This document shows positions 7,397 through 16,154 of a stretch of 45,561 bases of DNA, piece after piece (the first letter of the stretch is position 1; each line of letters starts with the position of its first letter). The translations under genes were made by a program, and so were the position numbers. The notes beneath the pieces were generated by a model. It ran no database searches, had not been told where the DNA came from, and worked only from the letters and a program-made list of their open reading frames with translations. Origin of the DNA: Candidatus Bathyarchaeia archaeon (GTDB taxonomy: Archaea > Thermoproteota > Bathyarchaeia > 40CM-2-53-6 > DTGE01); contig JAWCKG010000012.1 of assembly GCA_038852285.1 (NCBI GenBank), forward strand, positions 1-45,561, written 5' to 3'.

Positions 7397-7920
7397 AGCG
7401 TCCTCTTCTCCCTTTCAATCGACAATATGGCGTCGGGTTTAATGACCGAAACCCCAGCTATTTTCCCAATCACCTCAACCAGCAAGATTTTATCCGGCTG
7501 CTCAAGGCTTACTTTTCTATCGACCTTAGGGGCTATGGCTTGAATAATTTCAGCTGACTTGAGGTTTGTCCTTCTTTTCTCAACGGTTATACGGTAGGAT
7601 TCCTCCTCTTCTATGAGGTTGGAAAGCTCCAACGCTTTTGACTCTATGCTGCTAAGGGTTGAATCGGTAACCGCTTGAATGGGCACAATCCTCAAGACGT
7701 ACCTAAACTCCCAAGGCCTCTCTCGGAGAACATCCCTCAGAGCGTTAACAGCCTTAACCGGGTCTAAAGTCGTTTTGGAAACCAGCAACCCAACCAACCC
7801 TGTAGGCTCAACCTTGACATCGGGGTCTCCAACCTCCCTTAGGAGATACCAGGCCTCGCTGCAAGCGTTCCTCTCGTTACCCCTTGAAGTAGAGATCATG
7901 AGGTTAAAGTCTCTCATCAA
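7393..7920 (-). CDS. THUMP domain protein (TAN1-like tRNA modification factor)
   Basis: The 175-residue product consists of an N-terminal ferredoxin-like half followed by a THUMP domain (about residues 65-165). The typical ending is present: LKSAEIIQAIA, then a strand LLVEVIGKIAGVSVI. Proteins of this size with only this domain resemble yeast Tan1, the tRNA-binding partner needed for N4-acetylcytidine formation in tRNA. No catalytic domain is present, so it should act as an RNA-binding adaptor. It ends in the last 4 bases of the convergent Cgi121 gene; both genes concern tRNA modification. Alternative: another stand-alone THUMP adaptor. Confidence in THUMP is high, moderate in TAN1 function. 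Confidence 0.82.
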   Translation of the reverse strand: MMRDFNLMISTSRGNERNACSEAWYLLREVGDPDVKVEPTGLVGLLVSKTTLDPVKAVNALRDVLRERPWEFRYVLRIVPIQAVTDSTLSSIESKALELSNLIEEEESYRITVEKRRTNLKSAEIIQAIAPKVDRKVSLEQPDKILLVEVIGKIAGVSVIKPDAILSIEREKRTL

Positions 7921-8091
7921 ACCATAAATCCTCCATTTAAAAATCTAGATGCCTTCCAAAATAAAGCGTTCGCCCGTCCCCTTAAAGACATCGTTATAGG
8001 CTTCAGCCTGAGGGGTTTAAAAGAGCCGGAAGATTTAGGTGACACCAGCGCTAGCTTTACCTCTTTCATCGATATAGGAACGTCGAAATTG

Positions 8092-8856
8092 TTACTCTAC
8101 GATCTTCCCAAGACATGCTGACGCCGAGGAGAACATTACAGCGTCGAAAATGGTTATCGCTACTACGTCGATTGGAAGATTAGAGATGTTGCCTGTAATT
8201 AAGAGGCTTCTAACAGCATCCACCGTATAGCTCAAAGGGTTGAACGCGGCGGAGCGCTGTAAAATGGGAGGCATCATGTTGACAGGGTACAGGGCGTTGC
8301 TGACGAAGAAGAGTGGGAACGTGAGAGCCGCGCCGATCCCCATGAACCTTTCCCGCGTTTTAACGAAAGAGGCTATGAGGATGGAAAGGGATGCGAAGCC
8401 TCCTGACGCGAAGAAGATGATCAGAAAGGCGGTGATCAAATATAGCGCGTTCGAAGCGAATTTAACTCCGATCAGGAGAGCGACGGGGAGGATGATGAGG
8501 GCTTGGAAGATCGCCCTCACCCCTGCGGATAGTGATCTGCCGATAACCGTTGCGTACCTTGATGCAGGCGTGACGTAGAGTCTCTTTAGGATGCCGGACT
8601 CCCGCTCCCAGACCATGATTAGGCCGAAAAAGATCGAAGTAAAAGTAGTGGACTGGATAAGCACCCCAGGTGTAATGTAATCGGTGTACGGTATCCCCCC
8701 TGTAGGTATTCCGCGGACGCCGCTCATGACGGGTCCGAAAACGGCGATCCATAGGATTGGTTGAACGGCTCGGGAGTAAAGCTCCATCCTATCATGTTTA
8801 ACGCGTCTCAACTCAAGCTCAAGCATCACGAAAATATGCCTTAATGATTCAAGCAA
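8092..8856 (-). CDS. ABC-2 type transporter permease
   Basis: The 254-residue protein has about six hydrophobic helices. It shows the ABC-2 layout: a cytoplasmic amphipathic start (RHIFVMLELELRRVKHDR), a first helix ending near PVMSGVRG, and a YTDYITPGVL loop typical of drug or lipid exporters. The FNPLSYTVDAVR motif near the C-terminus is a family signature. It follows the ATPase gene by 7 bases on the same strand, so the two form one exporter of unknown substrate. The N-terminal end is short, as is normal for archaeal DrrB-like permeases. Confidence 0.88.
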   Translation of the reverse strand: MLESLRHIFVMLELELRRVKHDRMELYSRAVQPILWIAVFGPVMSGVRGIPTGGIPYTDYITPGVLIQSTTFTSIFFGLIMVWERESGILKRLYVTPASRYATVIGRSLSAGVRAIFQALIILPVALLIGVKFASNALYLITAFLIIFFASGGFASLSILIASFVKTRERFMGIGAALTFPLFFVSNALYPVNMMPPILQRSAAFNPLSYTVDAVRSLLITGNISNLPIDVVAITIFDAVMFSSASACLGKIVE

Positions 8857-8863
8857 GTTTCCT

Positions 8864-9859
8864 CTACCCTCTTTTAATGGCTCCTCTTACCCGTTTTACT
8901 TCAGTCACTTCTCCACCAGACTCAAGCCTAGTTCCAGCGTATTTCAGGAAGACATCGTCGAGAGATGGTTTGGTTATCGAAACCCTCTTGACGGTGACCT
9001 TCTCTCGTCTGGCCGCTTCCATTATGCTTGGTAAAGCTGTCTCCGCGTCGTTGACGATGACTGTCAGTTCAGAATCGTTAAAGATGACTTTTCTTACACT
9101 GTTTGTCTCTTTTATCCTTTTCAACAAGCCCTCAACCTCATGTGTATTTAAAGCGATTCGGACCACCTCCCCTCCCACAGATTGCTCCAGCTCTTTAACC
9201 GACCCCCTCTTCACGATGGCGCCTCGGTTGATGATGGCAACCTCGTCTGAATAGTGTTCCGCCTCATCCATGTAATGGGTGTTAAAGAAAACCGTGACAC
9301 CATACTCCTTTTTGAAGGATGTGAGCTTTTCCCAGATAACCTTCCTCGCGGAGGGGTCGAGGCCGATAGTAGGTTCATCCAAGAACAGGATCTTCGGCTT
9401 CATCATAAGAGCGGATGCGATTTCAAGCCTCCTAATCATGCCGCCGGAATATGTGTTCACAAGTTTGTTCCTTAATTCAGTTAAGCCCATATTCTCAAGG
9501 GCCTCCTCAACGGCTCTTCTTCTCTCATTTGAGGGGAGTCTGTAAATCTTCGCGTAGATGAGCAGGTTCTCGTAGCCACTAACATCCGTCCAAACACTTA
9601 TTTCTTGGGGTACGTAGCTCACGAGCTTCCTCACACGGTCGCCGTGCTTGAGTACGTTTAACCCAAAGACGTAGGCTTCACCGAAGGTAGGTTTAAGCTG
9701 TGTTGTCAATATCCTCATCAGCGTCGTTTTACCGGCACCATTGGGACCGATTAATGAAAAAATGGAGCCTTGATCAACATCCAAGTCGACTCCGTTAAGG
9801 GCCCTAACCCCGCCTTCGTAGACTTTTACAAGGTTTCTGACAGTGACAGCTGAACCCAA
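8864..9859 (-). CDS. ABC transporter ATP-binding protein (DrrA-like)
   Basis: The 331-residue product has Walker A GPNGAGKTTLM (about residues 38-48), Q-loop YVPQEISVW, signature YSGGMIRRLE, Walker B ILFLDEPTIGLD and the H-loop FNTHYMDEAEHYSD. The order and the approximately 100-residue C-terminal extension (GGEVVRIALNTHEVE onward) match DrrA-type exporters. It energises the adjacent ABC-2 permease. The last 20 residues are basic. A TATA-like CTTTTTAACG (minus strand, about 9893-9905) lies upstream of the ATG. The substrate cannot be inferred. Confidence 0.92.
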   Translation of the reverse strand: MGSAVTVRNLVKVYEGGVRALNGVDLDVDQGSIFSLIGPNGAGKTTLMRILTTQLKPTFGEAYVFGLNVLKHGDRVRKLVSYVPQEISVWTDVSGYENLLIYAKIYRLPSNERRRAVEEALENMGLTELRNKLVNTYSGGMIRRLEIASALMMKPKILFLDEPTIGLDPSARKVIWEKLTSFKKEYGVTVFFNTHYMDEAEHYSDEVAIINRGAIVKRGSVKELEQSVGGEVVRIALNTHEVEGLLKRIKETNSVRKVIFNDSELTVIVNDAETALPSIMEAARREKVTVKRVSITKPSLDDVFLKYAGTRLESGGEVTEVKRVRGAIKRG

Positions 9860-10153
9860 CTATCCTACCCGCCTCCGTAACCGAGAAAAGGTACGTTAAA
9901 AAGTTTTCCAAACTGGAAGATTGCTCGACAAAGTTTAGGCGCAACCCTCAAATACATATCGAGCTTCCGAACTAGAATTTTTATCCAGCTGGCTTATGGC
10001 TTACTGGAGAGCGTTATGGGGTGTAAGGGTGACAAAGAAGTCGTGGGGTTTTGAGCTCATAGGCTTAAAACTCTTACTTTCATGACCATATCAGAGCCTA
10101 TGCACCTTTCAGCCGCGCTGGAGCGAGTTAGAGTTTAATGGTGGGTGGCTTCG

Positions 10154-10172
10154 ATCCGCCCTAGTGGCGGAT
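10154..10172. repeat. Perfect 7-bp inverted repeat upstream of the ABCE1 locus promoter
   Basis: ATCCGCC (10154-10160) and GGCGGAT (10166-10172) are separated by CTAGT, 18 bases before the TATA box. It could be an operator, or a transcript end from an upstream unannotated RNA. No protein partner is suggested by the sequence. Confidence 0.4.
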
Positions 10173-10189
10173 AAAAATGTGAGCTTAAG

Positions 10190-10197
10190 TTTATATA
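10190..10197 (+). promoter_or_regulatory. TATA box of the microORF/ABCE1 locus
   Basis: TTTATATA is the best promoter match in this intergenic region. Archaeal spacing puts transcription near 10219-10220, inside the beginning of the microORF frame. This favours the internal TTG at 10240 as its start, or a longer transcript from an A/T patch at 10171-10178. Confidence 0.5.
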
Positions 10198-10209
10198 CGC
10201 GTTTTCGAC

Positions 10210-10317
10210 GTGAAAATTAAAGCTGGGAAGTGTCAGATCTTGCTTGAGGAAGAGGATTGGGAGGAAGACTGGGAAGAAGAAGAGTGGGAGGAAGAGGTTG
10301 AGGAAGAAGAGTGGTAG
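10210..10317 (+). CDS. Candidate acidic, tryptophan-rich microprotein upstream of ABCE1
   Basis: A 35-codon frame runs from GTG 10210 to TAG 10315-10317; from the internal TTG at 10240 it is 25 codons. After a short start (MKIKAGKCQILL) the product is almost only glutamate, aspartate and regularly spaced tryptophan: EEEDWEEDWEEEE, then WEEEVEEEEW. The tryptophans recur every 4-9 residues. The coding strand is nearly pure purine. It lies 56 bases before the ABCE1 ATG on the same strand and behind a good TATA box. I recognise no family. It could be a real acidic peptide, for example one mimicking nucleic acid or a ribosomal acidic tail, or simply a purine tract. No strong ribosome site is present. 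Confidence 0.4.
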   Translation: MKIKAGKCQILLEEEDWEEDWEEEEWEEEVEEEEW

Positions 10318-10373
10318 TTGTCCACTCTCCTGCTGAATCATCCAGCCCTATTTTATTTTCTTTGGTGTAGCTG

Positions 10374-12161
10374 ATGGGTAGGTTAGCGGTTCTAGATAGG
10401 GAGCGTTGTAAACCTAAAGACTGTGGTCTACCATGCGTGAAGTACTGTCCTGAGGTGAGGAACAGGGTTGAGGCGATTAAGCTTGACGAGTCGGGTAAGT
10501 TTGTTGTGGTTTCGGAAAACCTGTGCAGTGGATGCGGCATATGCGTGAAGAAGTGTCCATTTAAAGCGTTGTCGGTGGTAAACCTTCCTCAGGAGCTTGA
10601 CGTGGAGTGTAGCCATCGATATGGGTTGAACGCGTTCAAGTTGTTCAGGCTTCCAACGCCTAGGGATGGAACCGTTACCGGGCTGATCGGGCGAAACGGT
10701 ATAGGGAAGTCGACGGCCCTTAAGATCCTGTCTGGTGAAATTAAACCCAACCTAGGTCGATTTACAGACCCTCCAGAATGGGAGGAGGTTATAAGGGCCT
10801 ACAGGGGTTCCACGTTGCAGAACTATTTCACAGCGTTGAGCGAGCAAAGGCTAAAGGTGGTTTCTAAGCCTCAGCATGTTGACCTCATACCGAGGTACGT
10901 GAACGAGGAGGTCTCCGAACTCCTAAGCAGAATCGACGAGCGTGGAGCCTTAAACTGGATGAAGGAGCTCTTAAGCCTAGAGGAGGTTTGGGAGAGGACT
11001 ACCAGCGTGTTAAGCGGCGGCGAGCTGCAGAGGGTGGCCGTGGCCGCGGCTTTATGCCGAAACGCTGATGTATATATTTTCGACGAGCCCTCAAGCCACT
11101 TGGACGTTCACCAACGTCTAATGGTGGCTCGAGCCATCAGAACCTTGATCAGAGAGGATAAGACGGTTCTGTTGGCGGAGCATGATTTGGCTCTGCTGGA
11201 CTACTTGTCAGATCACATATGCGTGTTCTACGGTAAGCCCGGCGTTTACGGGGTTGTGTCTAGACCTCACGGGGTTAGGGTTGGAGTTAACATTTATCTG
11301 GACGGATTTCTCCCCGACGAGAATATGAGGTTTAGGGCTGAGCCCATACGGTTTCATGTAAAGCCGCCAAGGGATGAGAGTAAGGTGGGGAGGATCCTTG
11401 AATGGGACGCGATGAGAAAATCCTACGACGAGTTTACCTTGAAGGTTGGGCCGGGTAGGGTTCAAGGCGGCGAGGTTGTAGGGATGCTCGGGCCAAATGG
11501 GATAGGTAAGACCACGTTAGTCAAGATGCTGGCTGGGTTTGAGGAGCCTGACGAGGGATACGTGCCCACAGAGGGTTTGAAAATAAGCTACAAGCCTCAG
11601 TACATTTCTGGGGAGTATCGGGGGACGGTTGAATCGATTCTTAAGGAGGCTGCTGGACCACGGTATATGGAGGAAGGGTTTAGGGGTAAAGTTCTAAGCT
11701 CCCTCAACCTCATTGACTTCTTGGATAGGGATGTGGAAGGTCTCAGCGGCGGCGAGCTGCAGAGGGTGGCGATAGCGGCCTGCTTGTTCAGAGACGCCGA
11801 CGTATATTTTCTAGACGAGCCCAGCGCGTATCTGGACGTGGAGGAGAGGCTGGGGATGACTAGGCTTGTTCGAGACGTTGCGGAGGAAAGGGAAGCGTTC
11901 GCCTTCGTAGTGGAGCATGATTTAATTGCTCAAGACTTCGTAGCCGACAAGCTGATGGTGTTCACTGGTAGGCCTGGGGTTGAGGGGTACGCCAACCCTC
12001 CCACCGACCTGAGAAGCGGCATGAACGTCTTTCTAGCGGAAATGGACGTTACTTTTAGAAGGGACCCGTCTTCGGGGAGGCCGAGAGTGAATAAGCCGGA
12101 TAGTAGGGTGGATAGGTCGCAGAAGGAGGTCGGCGAATACTACTACGTTCCACCGGGTTAG
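10374..12161 (+). CDS. abcE1: ABCE1/Rli1 ribosome-recycling ATPase
   Basis: The 595-residue product starts with the two Fe-S cluster cysteine sets (CKPKDCGLPCVKYCP and CSGCGICVKKCP). Two nucleotide-binding domains follow: Walker A GRNGIGKST and GPNGIGKTT, signature LSGGELQRV twice, Walker B DVYIFDEPSSHLD and DVYFLDEPSAYLD, and H-loops AEHD and VEHD. ABCE1 splits archaeal and eukaryotic ribosomes after termination and contributes to initiation. The length fits the family (about 590-600). The two LSGGELQRV blocks are also nearly identical in DNA (GGCGGCGAGCTGCAGAGGGT). The ATG at 10374 is the first codon after a T-rich TATA-like stretch. It may be co-transcribed with the microORF. Confidence 0.97.
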   Translation: MGRLAVLDRERCKPKDCGLPCVKYCPEVRNRVEAIKLDESGKFVVVSENLCSGCGICVKKCPFKALSVVNLPQELDVECSHRYGLNAFKLFRLPTPRDGTVTGLIGRNGIGKSTALKILSGEIKPNLGRFTDPPEWEEVIRAYRGSTLQNYFTALSEQRLKVVSKPQHVDLIPRYVNEEVSELLSRIDERGALNWMKELLSLEEVWERTTSVLSGGELQRVAVAAALCRNADVYIFDEPSSHLDVHQRLMVARAIRTLIREDKTVLLAEHDLALLDYLSDHICVFYGKPGVYGVVSRPHGVRVGVNIYLDGFLPDENMRFRAEPIRFHVKPPRDESKVGRILEWDAMRKSYDEFTLKVGPGRVQGGEVVGMLGPNGIGKTTLVKMLAGFEEPDEGYVPTEGLKISYKPQYISGEYRGTVESILKEAAGPRYMEEGFRGKVLSSLNLIDFLDRDVEGLSGGELQRVAIAACLFRDADVYFLDEPSAYLDVEERLGMTRLVRDVAEEREAFAFVVEHDLIAQDFVADKLMVFTGRPGVEGYANPPTDLRSGMNVFLAEMDVTFRRDPSSGRPRVNKPDSRVDRSQKEVGEYYYVPPG

Positions 12162-12164
12162 CCG

Positions 12165-13304
12165 CTACATTTCTTCTACTTCTTCAAGCTTTCTTGGAAG
12201 ATATTGGTCTACGATGAAGGTTAAACCATACCTGCTGAAGGCTTCCTGCTCAGCCTTCTTCCTTATCTTTAAGAAGGTTTCGATCTCCCTCCTCCAAAGC
12301 TTGGATCCGTATCGAGGATCCTTCTTCAACTCGTATAGCCTTTTAACGTCTAAGTCGTTAAGGGGATCTGAAGGCAACTTGTAATCCACGATGTCAGTCG
12401 CCCAAACTCCAGCCCACTTGGCGTCAGGTGTGTTCAACTCTCGAAGGTGGGCGGCGTTGGCTGAGCCGCTCACTATGACCATGGCTATGTGCATTCCCCA
12501 CGGGTCTCCGTCGGTTAAGATGATCACAGGTAGCTTCAGCTCCTTGTTCAGCCTTCTTATCAAGGCCCTGGTGGCGCGTGGTGCCTGTCCAGCCGTCTGC
12601 ACCAGTATGGCTTTAAACCTCTCATGAACCCTTTCCTCAACGAACCTTGTGAAGAGCGCGCCTTTCTCGATGGCTATGACCTTGTCTGCCTTACACTCTT
12701 TGAACTCCGCGCTGGTTAAGGCTGGGCCGATCATCACTCCATCCGGGTGGCTGGTTAGGTTAAGGGTTTTACCCTCATACCCGGGCACTGTGTACTCTAT
12801 GGTGAGGTCGCCGAATATGGCGCTTCTCTCTTCAGGGAATACGTGGAACTCCTCTCTAGCCCTACCCACGACCGTTTCGAGGTCTGTGAGTATGCTGTCG
12901 CTTTCAGGTTGGTCGATGAAGTTCACGTCGAAGGCCTGCGCGGAGTAGAATACATCCCTTAACGTGCTGGTTCGGTTTTGCTGGGTTAGCTCCTTGACGA
13001 AGTAAGCCGCCCAGATCAGCTGGGTGAATGGTCTGATGTGACGAATGTTCCTCGCGCTTCTCCTAACGTTTTTCCCACCTAAAATGTACTGCCTCAGCTT
13101 GTCGTCATAGCGTATGTTTGAGATCGAGCGGCTTGGCATCTCTATCCAAGGAAACTCTCCTTCGCTTAACTGATGGTATACGGTTTCCCCCAGCCTCGTA
13201 AGGTCTTTTAACACCTGTATTCTTCTGTCTTTCACGGTTCCCGCTTCTCCACCGGCTCCGGGGCCTCCGTTCCCACCTTTTCCCCTCTTACCAGCTTTAC
13301 TCAT
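12165..13304 (-). CDS. top6A: DNA topoisomerase VI subunit A
   Basis: The 379-residue product has the Spo11/Top6A architecture. A winged-helix 5Y-CAP domain carries TLRDVFYSAQ, with the catalytic tyrosine at about residue 120. A TOPRIM domain follows, with IEKGALFTRF (metal-binding glutamate) and ILTDGDPWGMHI (DxD pair). Topo VI cuts both strands and passes another duplex, using ATP through subunit B. The first 25 residues are glycine-rich and probably disordered. It overlaps the end of top6B by 8 bases, so the two are translationally coupled, and stops just past the convergent ABCE1 stop. Confidence 0.96.
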   Translation of the reverse strand: MSKAGKRGKGGNGGPGAGGEAGTVKDRRIQVLKDLTRLGETVYHQLSEGEFPWIEMPSRSISNIRYDDKLRQYILGGKNVRRSARNIRHIRPFTQLIWAAYFVKELTQQNRTSTLRDVFYSAQAFDVNFIDQPESDSILTDLETVVGRAREEFHVFPEERSAIFGDLTIEYTVPGYEGKTLNLTSHPDGVMIGPALTSAEFKECKADKVIAIEKGALFTRFVEERVHERFKAILVQTAGQAPRATRALIRRLNKELKLPVIILTDGDPWGMHIAMVIVSGSANAAHLRELNTPDAKWAGVWATDIVDYKLPSDPLNDLDVKRLYELKKDPRYGSKLWRREIETFLKIRKKAEQEAFSRYGLTFIVDQYLPRKLEEVEEM

Positions 13305-14808
13305 ATTTTCCCACCTTGGACAGCAACGCCTCTATTTCAGGCTCCCTCTGCTTATCCGCGAGCTTCGTGGAGAAGGTGGCTATTTTCGGCAGGAACTTTA
13401 GAAACACGTCTAACCGTTTTTTCTGTCTCTCTAGGGATTGTTTTCTAGTAAGGTAGGCGGAGAGTCCTCTAGCCACCTCTCTGAGGGCGTTGATGATTTC
13501 TCTTTCGACTTCAGGTCGATCGGCTATAAACTCCTTTCCCACCGTTTTGTACGGCACTTTCGTGCTGCAGATGTGGATGAAAACGGCTATGGGGCCGTCC
13601 GTTGGAATCTTATACCTTCGCCAGTCAATGAGGTTGTTCACAACCTTCCATGAAACATCGCTCGCCTCGTCGAACAATAGTGGTATCTTATTGGCGTAAC
13701 GGTAGAGTTGTATTCTATTTAGCTTGGGAATTTCTCCGCCGTAGGCGATCCCGGCTTCGACGATGAAGGGGAATCCAGAGTAGGCTGAGGGCTGTCTTTG
13801 AGTGACAGCCACGAACTCAGGGTTGAGCTCCTTTCTGATGCCGGTTTCCAGCAGTTTGACGCCGATGGGGGACAGGCAGCTGGGGTCGGGTGGCAGGAAT
13901 CCCTCGTAGTTTTTCATGGCGTTGGCTAGGACTACGATTTCCCCAGGGTTCAGCTTTTTAGGATCCTTTCTAAAGTCGATCTCAGCGTACTCCAGAAACT
14001 TCTTGGCGGTTGTTTCCCCTACCCTTTGGAAGTGTTTTTTCATGAATTCCTTCATGTTCCTTGTCTCCGTCGCCGCTATCATTCTCTTCAAGGTTTCCGC
14101 GTCGACTCCGTGGGGATGTGGCTTAGTGGTTTTGGGTGGGGGTGGCATGTTCTCCGTTGCTCTGAGGAATCGGTAAAGTCTACCCCTCGGGTCGATGAAC
14201 GTGATGTCAGCGTAGGGGGCTACGATGGCCGTTTGTTTCAGGTAATCCAGTATCTTAGGCATGGCCCTTAAGTAATCGGCTTCGGTTTGGAATTGAATGA
14301 TGGTTCCACGCCATTTCCTCGTTTTCAGCTCCCTTTTGCTTAAGATGATTGGCTTATTGCTCTGTATATCTATCATTAACTGGAATTCACAGGCCCCGGA
14401 TTTCCCTGTGCTGGATACAACCAGGGTTCCCGTGTGGGTGGTTATCTGGCCGTAAAGCAGCGCCATTTTTCCACCTAAACCGAAAGTCCCCCTTGTCTGC
14501 CTCAGGTGGTATTTGGATCCGTAGAGGATTTGGGCGAAGGCTGATGGGATATGCTCAGCCGGTATTCCTAGACCGTTGTCCTCCACTCTAACCTCGTAGA
14601 CGCTGGTGGACTTGGACGTTTCCTTCACCTCGGAGACTCTGATGTACAGGTTCGGTGGGATGCGTTGCATTTCACACGCGTCTAGGCTGTTTTCCACAAG
14701 CTCCCTCACAGTTGTGTACATGGCCCTAGCGGGGTTGGTGAACCCGGCTATGTCCCGGTTTCGGTAAAAGAAGTCGGCTGGGCTGATTTCTTGGAATACT
14801 TCAGTCAT
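13297..14808 (-). CDS. top6B: DNA topoisomerase VI subunit B
   Basis: The 503-residue product is a GHKL ATPase. The N-box ELVENSLDACE lies at about residues 36-46, EDNGLGIP follows, and the ATP lid is RGTFGLGGKMALLYG. An H2TH-like middle domain precedes the transducer, where STKVPYKTVGKE supplies the family lysine contacting ATP. It dimerises on ATP binding to drive strand passage by subunit A. The length is slightly below the usual 520-530. It is separated from the PNO1 gene by 3 bases, so the topoisomerase belongs to the large minus-strand informational operon. Confidence 0.96.
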   Translation of the reverse strand: MTEVFQEISPADFFYRNRDIAGFTNPARAMYTTVRELVENSLDACEMQRIPPNLYIRVSEVKETSKSTSVYEVRVEDNGLGIPAEHIPSAFAQILYGSKYHLRQTRGTFGLGGKMALLYGQITTHTGTLVVSSTGKSGACEFQLMIDIQSNKPIILSKRELKTRKWRGTIIQFQTEADYLRAMPKILDYLKQTAIVAPYADITFIDPRGRLYRFLRATENMPPPPKTTKPHPHGVDAETLKRMIAATETRNMKEFMKKHFQRVGETTAKKFLEYAEIDFRKDPKKLNPGEIVVLANAMKNYEGFLPPDPSCLSPIGVKLLETGIRKELNPEFVAVTQRQPSAYSGFPFIVEAGIAYGGEIPKLNRIQLYRYANKIPLLFDEASDVSWKVVNNLIDWRRYKIPTDGPIAVFIHICSTKVPYKTVGKEFIADRPEVEREIINALREVARGLSAYLTRKQSLERQKKRLDVFLKFLPKIATFSTKLADKQREPEIEALLSKVGKYE

Positions 14809-14811
14809 GGC

Positions 14812-15378
14812 CTAAGCCTCCGGTCTACTGTTTTCCCAGAGCTTCACCTTCATCTTCTTTTTTAACTCTCCTCTTTTAATTCTCAAGTATTTATATACGG
14901 TGTTGTGCTGTCTTCCGTCTATAAGCATCGTCACAGCCTCCCTGGCGATGGAAACGTTTTCGTAGCCTCCGATGATGGCGACCGTGTGGCCGTACACGGA
15001 CAAGCTCACCCCAGCCATCTCTTCTATCAATCTTCGCGCCTTACCTCTTTTCCCGATGATTCTTCCCTTAATCCTCTGTATTTGAGGCTCATTTTTCCCG
15101 AAGATGTCCCTTAGATCGATGATGTCGATCATATGCTCTTCGTCGAGGAGGTGGAAGGCCCTTTCAGGGGAGAAGCCCCTAGCCACGGCTTCCACGATGT
15201 CCCTGGCCTTCAACGCGTTAACGACTTCACCTTCATTTTCCACCTTCACCTCGCCAGTCCGACTGTCCACCGTGAGCTTTACGTTCAAAGATTCCTCTAT
15301 CCTCTTTTTCACAGCTCCACCGTGGCCTATGAGGACGCCGATCCTGCCCTTAGGAATCGTTAAGCTCAAGGTGGCCAT
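14812..15378 (-). CDS. KH-domain ribosome-assembly protein PNO1/Dim2 homolog
   Basis: The 188-residue product holds two KH domains. The first starts at TLTIPKGRIGVLIGHGGAVKK with a GHGG loop. The second has RIIGKRGKARRLIEEMAGV with a GKRG loop (about residues 106-124). In eukaryotes PNO1/Dim2 binds the 3' end of small-subunit rRNA and works with the RIO kinases and Nob1; archaeal homologs are thought to act likewise. Placement directly after RIO1 (overlapping it by 13 bases) and near aIF1A supports a small-subunit role. The basic C-terminus (KRGELKKKMKVKLW) suits RNA binding. Confidence 0.92.
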   Translation of the reverse strand: MATLSLTIPKGRIGVLIGHGGAVKKRIEESLNVKLTVDSRTGEVKVENEGEVVNALKARDIVEAVARGFSPERAFHLLDEEHMIDIIDLRDIFGKNEPQIQRIKGRIIGKRGKARRLIEEMAGVSLSVYGHTVAIIGGYENVSIAREAVTMLIDGRQHNTVYKYLRIKRGELKKKMKVKLWENSRPEA

Positions 15379-16154
15379 ACCTTTAATTCCTCCAGTATTC
15401 TTTGGACGGGCTTGACATCGACGCCCAGTTTAATGAAGTATTTGTTTATGTTCTCCAAGTCCCTTGTCAGGTACATTGTGGATGAGGGGTGCTCCCTATG
15501 CAGGGCTTGGGATAAATCTATGAGGAAAGGTTTTCCCCGCTGCATCATGATGTTGTATTCGCTGAGGTCGGCGTGGACGAGCTCCGCTGAAACGTAAAGC
15601 TTCTTGACTTGGTTGAGGATCTCCCTGTACAGCCTCGTGGGAGCCTTTACTTCCACTTCCCTTAAGAGGGGGGCTGGTGAACCGTCGACGCCGATAAACT
15701 CCATGATGAGCACGTTTTTCTCGACTAAAATGGGCTTTGGAACGAAAACCCCTGCGCTGTAAGCCGCCTGCAGGTTTTTAAACTCCTTCTGGGCCCATAA
15801 GTAGATGAGGGACCTAGTATCCCTCTTCACCCTCCGGAACCTTGGGTCGCCTTCAATATAGTTTATCATTCCTCGCCTAAACTCTGAGGATGAAGTAAGA
15901 TAGATTTTAACAGCCACCTTTAACCCGTTTTTCAAGACTCCCCAATAGACCTTGGATTCCTTACCGGCTTTCACAACCCCATGGATGGTGGTTAAAAAAT
16001 TTAGGTTGAGAAGCCTGTACAGCGTCATGAGGGTTGACTTGTCGAAAACCTCCTCCAGCGCCTCCAGCTCCTCGCTCCTCTTCACCTTTATAAGCTGCTC
16101 TCTGATGTACCGTTTCTCCCTGAGGGCCACCTTCCTCTCTGCGCGGAGGCTCAC
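15366..16154 (-). CDS. rio1: RIO1 family protein kinase/ATPase
   Basis: The 262-residue product has the RIO fold. The nucleotide loop is VVKAGKESKVYWG, the strand-3 lysine is in VAVKIYL, the catalytic loop is LVHADLSEYNIMM (D and N), and the metal-binding aspartate is in FLIDLSQAL. STLMTLYRLLNL in the N-terminal region is typical of RIO1 rather than RIO2, which would carry a winged helix. RIO1 uses ATP hydrolysis to release factors from pre-small subunits. It overlaps the aIF1A stop by 4 bases and PNO1's start by 13, placing ribosome-maturation and initiation factors in one operon. Confidence 0.94.
   Translation of the reverse strand: MSLRAERKVALREKRYIREQLIKVKRSEELEALEEVFDKSTLMTLYRLLNLNFLTTIHGVVKAGKESKVYWGVLKNGLKVAVKIYLTSSSEFRRGMINYIEGDPRFRRVKRDTRSLIYLWAQKEFKNLQAAYSAGVFVPKPILVEKNVLIMEFIGVDGSPAPLLREVEVKAPTRLYREILNQVKKLYVSAELVHADLSEYNIMMQRGKPFLIDLSQALHREHPSSTMYLTRDLENINKYFIKLGVDVKPVQRILEELKVWPP

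Larger units (their letters stand above)
9860..10209. other. Intergenic region upstream of microORF/ABCE1
   Basis: This region holds the divergent promoter of the ABC exporter on the left and the promoter of the ABCE1 locus on the right. The middle has no ORF I can support. A hairpin at 10154-10172 and a TATA box at 10190-10197 are listed separately. Confidence 0.45.

Noticed and set aside
8462-8752. Minus-strand frame overlapping the ABC permease in another phase
   Set aside because: It is arginine- and histidine-rich without a fold, and the permease frame has clear family motifs.
10081-10172. T-arm-like TTCGATCC near 10151 as a possible tRNA
   Set aside because: Stem pairing at 10146-10160 does not extend to a canonical T-stem, and there is no matching acceptor, D-arm or anticodon arm in the 90 bases upstream.
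10428-10616. Minus-strand frames over the ABCE1 start
   Set aside because: They lie opposite the conserved Fe-S cysteine region and show no motif.
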